A stretch of 64,000 nt of DNA from Bradyrhizobium liaoningense (lineage in GTDB: Bacteria > Pseudomonadota > Alphaproteobacteria > Rhizobiales > Xanthobacteraceae): positions 806,001 through 870,000 of the forward strand of contig NZ_JAFCJS010000002.1 of the NCBI RefSeq assembly GCF_018130825.1, in the 5' to 3' direction. The position numbers were made by a program, and so were the translations under genes. Position 1 is the stretch's first letter; each line of letters opens with the position of its first letter. Below are positions 63,154 through 64,000 of this stretch, in pieces. The notes beneath the pieces were generated by a model. The model made no database searches, was not told the DNA's origin, and saw only the letters and a list, made by a program, of their open reading frames with translations.

Positions 63154-63966
63154 TTACTCCGTGGGTTTGGCTGTTGTCCTGACGATGCGGTGGTCCGTCC
63201 GCACCAGATCGAGAAAGCTCTGCAGGCGCGGCTCCTTCGGCGCGGCCATGATGTCGCGCGCCGGCCCCTCCTCCAGGATGCGGCCGCGGTCCATGAAGGC
63301 AATGCGGTCGGCGAGGCTCGCCGCAAAGCCGATTTCGTGGGTGACGACCAGCATGGTCATGCCGATATCGGCGAGCGTGCGCAGCACGGCGAGCACCTCG
63401 CCGACCAGTTCCGGATCGAGCGCCGAGGTCGGCTCGTCGAACAGCATCAGGGCCGGATCCATGGCCAGCGCACGGGCGATGGCCACCCGCTGCTTCTGAC
63501 CTCCGGAGAGCGCGTGCGGATGGCGATCCATCCGGTCGGCAAGACCAAGCCGCGTCAGCAGCTCCGCACCGCGCCGCGTCGCTTCGTCCCGCGAGCGGCC
63601 GAGCACCACGATCTGCGGCCGCACCACGTTTTCCAGTGCCGTCATATGCGGCCAGAGGTGGAATTGCTGGAAGACGATGCCGACCTGCGGACGCAGCGCG
63701 TCGATCTGCCGGCGGCTGTGGCGGCGCACGACACCACCCGGCATCAATTCGCGCCCCAGCGGCTTGCCCGCCACCTCGATGAAGCCGTCGTCGGGCTGCT
63801 CGAGCCAGGTCAGGCAGCGCAACAGGGTGCTCTTGCCGCATCCGCTCGGGCCGATCAGTGCGACGATCTGACCCGCATGGACGTCGAGATACACCTGGTC
63901 GAGCGCAGTGACGCCGTGAAAGCGCTTGGTCAGGTTGGAGACGCGGAGGACGGGCACAGCGCTCAT
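63154..63966 (-). CDS. Amino-acid-type ABC transporter ATP-binding protein (GlnQ/HisP-like)
   Basis: This 270-residue ATPase has Walker A GPSGCGKS (39-46), Q-loop Q100, signature LSGGQKQ (153-159), Walker B LMLFDE (173-178) and H-loop [14 protein letters not shown]. It is a polar-amino-acid (PAAT) family subunit. Its ATG overlaps the stop of the partial permease gene by one base (TGATG). It is likely in one operon with the permease and the agmatinase. Confidence 0.93.
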   Translation of the reverse strand: MSAVPVLRVSNLTKRFHGVTALDQVYLDVHAGQIVALIGPSGCGKSTLLRCLTWLEQPDDGFIEVAGKPLGRELMPGGVVRRHSRRQIDALRPQVGIVFQQFHLWPHMTALENVVRPQIVVLGRSRDEATRRGAELLTRLGLADRMDRHPHALSGGQKQRVAIARALAMDPALMLFDEPTSALDPELVGEVLAVLRTLADIGMTMLVVTHEIGFAASLADRIAFMDRGRILEEGPARDIMAAPKEPRLQSFLDLVRTDHRIVRTTAKPTE

Positions 63967-64000
63967 CAGGTCCTCCTGGCCACCAGCGAGAGATAGCGGT
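63966..64000 (-). CDS. C-terminal fragment of an ABC permease, cut by the window edge
   Basis: The minus strand reads [10 protein letters not shown] followed by TGA. The basic tail matches the C-termini of polar-amino-acid permeases. The stop overlaps the ATPase start by one base. Only about 10 residues are inside the window, so the call depends on context. Confidence 0.5.
   Translation of the reverse strand, partial: RYLSLVARRT

Overview
The window is GC-rich chromosomal DNA that looks like an alphaproteobacterium of the Bradyrhizobium / Rhodopseudomonas group. This is inferred from the gene families, an Irr-type iron box, a FixK/FNR-type box, CtrA-type boxes, a PHB depolymerase, and many palindromic intergenic repeats. 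No tRNA, rRNA, CRISPR array, transposase or phage gene was seen. About 75 genes can be supported, and most are ordinary housekeeping or transport genes.

Layout. 1-4500 is a four-gene spermidine/putrescine-type ABC transporter (ATPase, binding protein, two permeases), followed by a lone LivK-type binding protein (4793). 6255-10872 holds a PRC-barrel protein, a Ser-rich protein divergent from an OmpR/EnvZ-type two-component system, a zinc-ribbon protein and a small lytic transglycosylase. 11012-15957 is a thiamine operon (TPP riboswitch, thiO, thiS, thiG, thiE, thiC) with palindromic repeats between some of its genes. 16092-17633 is a lower-GC solitary DUF262-HNH protein resembling a type IV restriction enzyme, divergent from a mismatch-specific DNA glycosylase. 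18294-25460 is rich in repeats and carries VOC, GST, HD-phosphohydrolase, RidA, small secreted and DnaJ-domain genes. 25571-30373 holds an SDR, a FlbD-like DNA-binding protein, a collagen-like protein behind a FixK-type box, and several small proteins.

30420-38062 contains a subtilase, bacterioferritin and its ferredoxin (each with an Irr-like box), glycine-rich secreted proteins, an MltB-type transglycosylase and the ribosome factor EttA. 38297-46014 has a 2-hydroxyacid dehydrogenase, an L,D-transpeptidase, two rhodaneses and a divergent MoxR / CoxE-type VWA pair. 46015-48900 is a repeat-rich zone with a long apparently non-coding element and a run of small hypothetical genes. 48903-54525 is a catabolic-looking cluster (GMC oxidoreductase, GNAT, SMP-30 lactonase, AraC regulator, enolase-superfamily enzyme). 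55573-64000 has a GST, PHB depolymerase, a very large cyclase-STAND protein, and an agmatinase beside an amino-acid ABC transporter that runs off the right edge.

The best candidates for new biology are the FixK-box collagen-like gene, the solitary DUF262-HNH protein, the CtrA-box genes, the tandem small secreted proteins, the 46.3-46.95 kb element, and the placement of repeat families inside operons.
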